In this document: piece by piece, positions 61,303 through 64,000 of the stretch
How positions within the stretch are numbered: position 1 is the first letter of the stretch
Layout: every line of letters begins with the position of its first letter
Assembly (NCBI GenBank): GCA_003255065.1
Contig: QAOA01002596.1
Coordinates: 676,786 to 740,785, forward strand
DNA from: Cercis canadensis
Taxonomy: Eukaryota > Streptophyta > Magnoliopsida > Fabales > Fabaceae
Direction: 5' to 3'
Length of the DNA stretch: 64,000 nucleotides
The notes under the pieces: generated by a model
Seen by the model: only the letters and a program-made list of their open reading frames with translations
Told to the model about the DNA's origin: nothing
Database searches by the model: none
Made by a program: the position numbers and the translations under genes

Positions 61303-62057
61303 ATGGGAGATAACAATGTGAATTTGCCACCCGGGTTTCGATTTTATCCCTCAGATGAAGAGCTTATAGTCCATTTTCTTCACAGAAAGGCTGCACTTTT
61401 GCCTTGCCACCCTGATGTTATCCCTGATCTTGAGCTCTATCCCTATGATCCTTGGGAGCTTGATGGTATTTGTCTTCATTTCTCTATGTTTTCGAGTTGT
61501 TGCTGTTTACGAAAACTTATAGTGCGTTTTTGGTGTTTGTGTAGGGAAAGCTTTGGCTGAGGGGAATCAATGGTACTACTATAGCAGAAGGACACAAAAT
61601 AGAGTGACTGGAAATGGGTATTGGAAGGCAATGGGGATTGAAGAAGCAGTGGTGACAAGCTCAAGCAATAAGAGAGTTGGAATGAAGAAATATTTCATGT
61701 TCTATGTGGGAGAAGCATCTAATGCTATCAAAACTGATTGGATAATGCAAGAGTATCGTTTGCCAGATTGTGCTTCTTCTTCTAGCAGATCATCAAAAAG
61801 AAAAGCACAGCCAAAAACAGTTAGTACTATAATACTACTTGAACATTTTTTACCATAAAGTGGACAACTTTAATTCACTTTGATTAATATTGATTCTGCT
61901 TGTTTTTTGGTTGATTCAGGATTATAGTAAATGGGTGATTTGTCGAGTTTACGAGCGAAATGACGATGGCGATGATGATGATGGAACAGAGCTATCTTGC
62001 TTGGATGAAGTTTTCTTGTCATTGGATGATCTTGATGAAATAAGCTTGCCAAATTAG
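61303..62057 (+). CDS. NAC104/XND1-like: NAC transcription factor, XND1/NAC104-like, 191 aa
   Basis: Short NAC protein of the XYLEM NAC DOMAIN 1 type, which in Arabidopsis represses tracheary-element differentiation, secondary wall formation and cell death in the nucleus. Exons: 61303-61465, 61545-61819, 61920-62057. NAC subdomains are visible: A (NLPPGFRFYPSDEELIVHFL), B/C (YPYDPWEL, QWYYYSRRTQNR), D (GNGYWKAMG and GMKKYFMFYVGEA), then TDWIMQEYRL and WVICRVYE. The C-terminal tail is only about 35 residues, acidic (DDGDDDDGTELS) and ends DDLDEISLPN, as in XND1. XND1 is reported to bind RBR through an LxCxE motif; here LSCLD is present, with Asp in the last position. Confidence 0.93.
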
Positions 62058-63558
62058 CTGCTGATGCAATGCAAGTGATAGGCTCTAGTTGCATTATCCA
62101 AATGGATAATTAATTAAGCTAATTGCTGTTAAGGTTATCATTATTGTTATTACTGGCTCTAGTTAAATCCATTAGCTAGCCGTAGCTGCCATTGTCATAG
62201 TGAAATTCTATAGCACTTCAAGTGGAGCACTTTATGAGGTTTATGGCCAAACAATATCTAGTATGACGTTATGCTTTCAAAAATCCCATTCATTACAACA
62301 AGTCACTTGGAGATTTTCTGCTCTTTATTCTTTATGCTGACATGTGGATGGACACTATCCATTTCTCAGCCACTAACATATGAGAAAATGATCAAGAAAA
62401 TCCAAATAAGATGAATAATATTATTTGTACAATTTTTAAATTTTTACTGTTTCATCTTTAGAGTTTGAAGGTTCTGTGTTCGAATTTAAAATCATAACCA
62501 CAATAAAAAAAATATAAGTTCAAGTGACTCCATCAAAACTTGTAGGACTTCTTATATCATTATACATGTTTATAAATTTAAGATGATACTAAGAATGCTC
62601 TATACGAGAATATGACAAAACTTAGGCAAAAGCAATCTAGGAAATTGTAGTATGCTCCAAAACGAATGCACTTTAGTATTGTCACATGAAAGTTTGATGC
62701 ACTAAGGGTTTTGGGGCAATTTCTTAATATTATTTTCTTAAAAAAAAAAAGACAAAAAGATGAAAATTTGTTTGGCTAGGCCTAAGGGGTGTCACGTGTA
62801 GGAATTGTAGTGAGAAAAAGGATAAAACATTAGGGAGAAGAGAGGGTTGTGGAGCCCATAAAGCACTGCAAGGTGAAGCTTGCAACTGAGCATTGAGCAA
62901 TAATCGTATTAGGCTTGATAGCTTTTGTCTACTTTGATGGTATTTGGTAGTTGTCTTGTTTCACAATGCTCAGTTTTTTGTTTTTCTTATAACCTATGTG
63001 GGTGCCTGCTTAGGGAAGCATCAAGTCATGTGTGATGCAAGCATTCACATGCTTTCAAGCACCAACGCGAGCACTATATTATATAGCAGAAAAAGAGAGT
63101 GAGAGACCAGTCAATAAATATGATCCATCAATGAGTCTTCATTCATTCATTCATGTATATCCACTTGGAACAGACAAGATAATGACTAGAAATAGATGCA
63201 TTGTGATTTAATTAATGACAGAACTGATTGCAAAACACAAGACTCCAAGTAATAAGGTTAAAGTTAAGGTAATTATGTTCATGAGTAACATCTAAAATGT
63301 CAAATACAAAGTAGATTGTAATTACTAAGTAATATATTTTTTTTACATGATTTGACACAATTACCATGCTTGTGACAATGTTTGGGCTACATAATGAAAT
63401 CAAATGAGATTCAAAGTAATCAATACTAGCCACTTGGCTCAATTAATTAAGTAAAGATTTTCAATTAGATCCTCAATATACTTAAAAAAACTGAATCAAT
63501 ACTCATATACTATATGGGATTTTTCCATTAGAAATTGGCATTTTAGACTTAAAAAATG

Positions 63559-63618
<60 letters not shown>

Positions 63619-64000
63619 TTTTTNTATAATTTTTGGTTAATGGATTAGAAGGTACTTATGACGTCAACCTTGATGTATTCTTTTACCAAATGCTTTTGAT
63701 AAGACTTAAGAGTAGTGTACTTGGTAAGGATCAAAATGAGAGTGAGAATACAAGGATTGGAAATGAGGAGTAAAAACCATTACATGCTTACTTTGTATTC
63801 TACCCTTAAACCGATTTTTTTCAATTTTAATTTGGGATAAAAATATGTGAAAGTTAAATATCAATAAGTACAAATGAAGAGTTTTTTTTTATTGTATACC
63901 TTTGAGATAAGATATAAGTCACATTTTAAAGGTTATTTATATTATTTTAGTTTTAAACTGTTTTATACTAATATAGTTGATATAATTTAAATTTTATTGA
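62058..64000. other. 3' flank of the NAC gene, no further gene
   Basis: AT-rich DNA to the window end. It includes a long (AT)n microsatellite at 63561-63613 and a single N at 63624. No frame or structure of note. Confidence 0.5.
63561..63613. repeat. (AT)26 microsatellite
   Basis: Pure AT run of about 52 bp, followed 11 bp later by an N at 63624, so its true length is uncertain. Confidence 0.93.

Noticed and set aside
1-64000. CRISPR arrays, rRNA, tRNA, LTR retrotransposons or viral insertions
   Set aside because: No regularly spaced short direct repeats, RNA gene signatures, or gag/pol-type frames with long terminal repeats were seen. The only reverse-transcriptase homology is the LINE remnant.

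Overview
This looks like nuclear chromosomal DNA of a eudicot plant, probably a rosid. The evidence is AT-rich intergenic DNA, short GT-AG introns, and plant-only families: tandem GH3 beta-xylosidases, a UGT85-type glycosyltransferase, the chloroplast-division dynamin ARC5/DRP5B, a WRKY19-like zinc-finger repeat protein, a legume-lectin receptor kinase and an XND1-type NAC factor. I cannot name the species. Five isolated single Ns (13368, 18437, 19975, 48143, 63624) lie in homopolymers, AT runs or at a duplication junction, and look like assembly joins.

Layout. Positions 1-16.9 kb hold three head-to-tail genes of the BXL3/BXL4 clade (774, 778 and 774 aa). All have seven exons, and exons 2-7 are identical in length in all copies, so they are recent tandem duplicates. 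Two of their introns use a GC donor, at different places in different copies. Positions 16.9-24.2 kb are gene-poor: a LINE remnant split by a small PIF/Harbinger-like element, several foldback elements, and an unexplained GC-rich island at about 22.1-22.6 kb. Positions 24.9-29.6 kb hold the WRKY19-like gene, with a long 5'UTR intron and four upstream ORFs. Positions 30.1-35.1 kb hold a gene of unknown function and a diverged, partly rearranged tandem copy with a proline-rich tail. Next come an intronless plastid-type FAD amine oxidase (35.6-37.0 kb), a UGT85-like gene on the minus strand (38.2-39.8 kb) with a duplicated G-box segment upstream, ARC5 with 17 coding exons (42.7-51.2 kb), and a broken lectin receptor kinase on the minus strand (51.8-53.8 kb). 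After about 7.5 kb without a recognisable gene, an XND1/NAC104-like gene lies at 61.3-62.1 kb.

The genes do not form one pathway. The BXL cluster (hemicellulose and arabinan trimming in the cell wall) and XND1 (repressor of xylem differentiation) both relate to secondary walls, but they are about 45 kb apart and co-regulation is not implied.

The strongest signal not explained by genes is a set of short foldback elements flanked by exact 9-bp direct repeats (7201-7425, 11690-11868, 21615-22009, 40816-41236, 41848-42535). This is the signature of Mutator-like non-autonomous elements. Some share GAGTAAA or GGTGAG ends. One sits about 190 bp upstream of the ARC5 start codon and one is inside a BXL intron. 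I found no CRISPR array, rRNA, tRNA or LTR element that I could support, and no clearly new multi-gene system.
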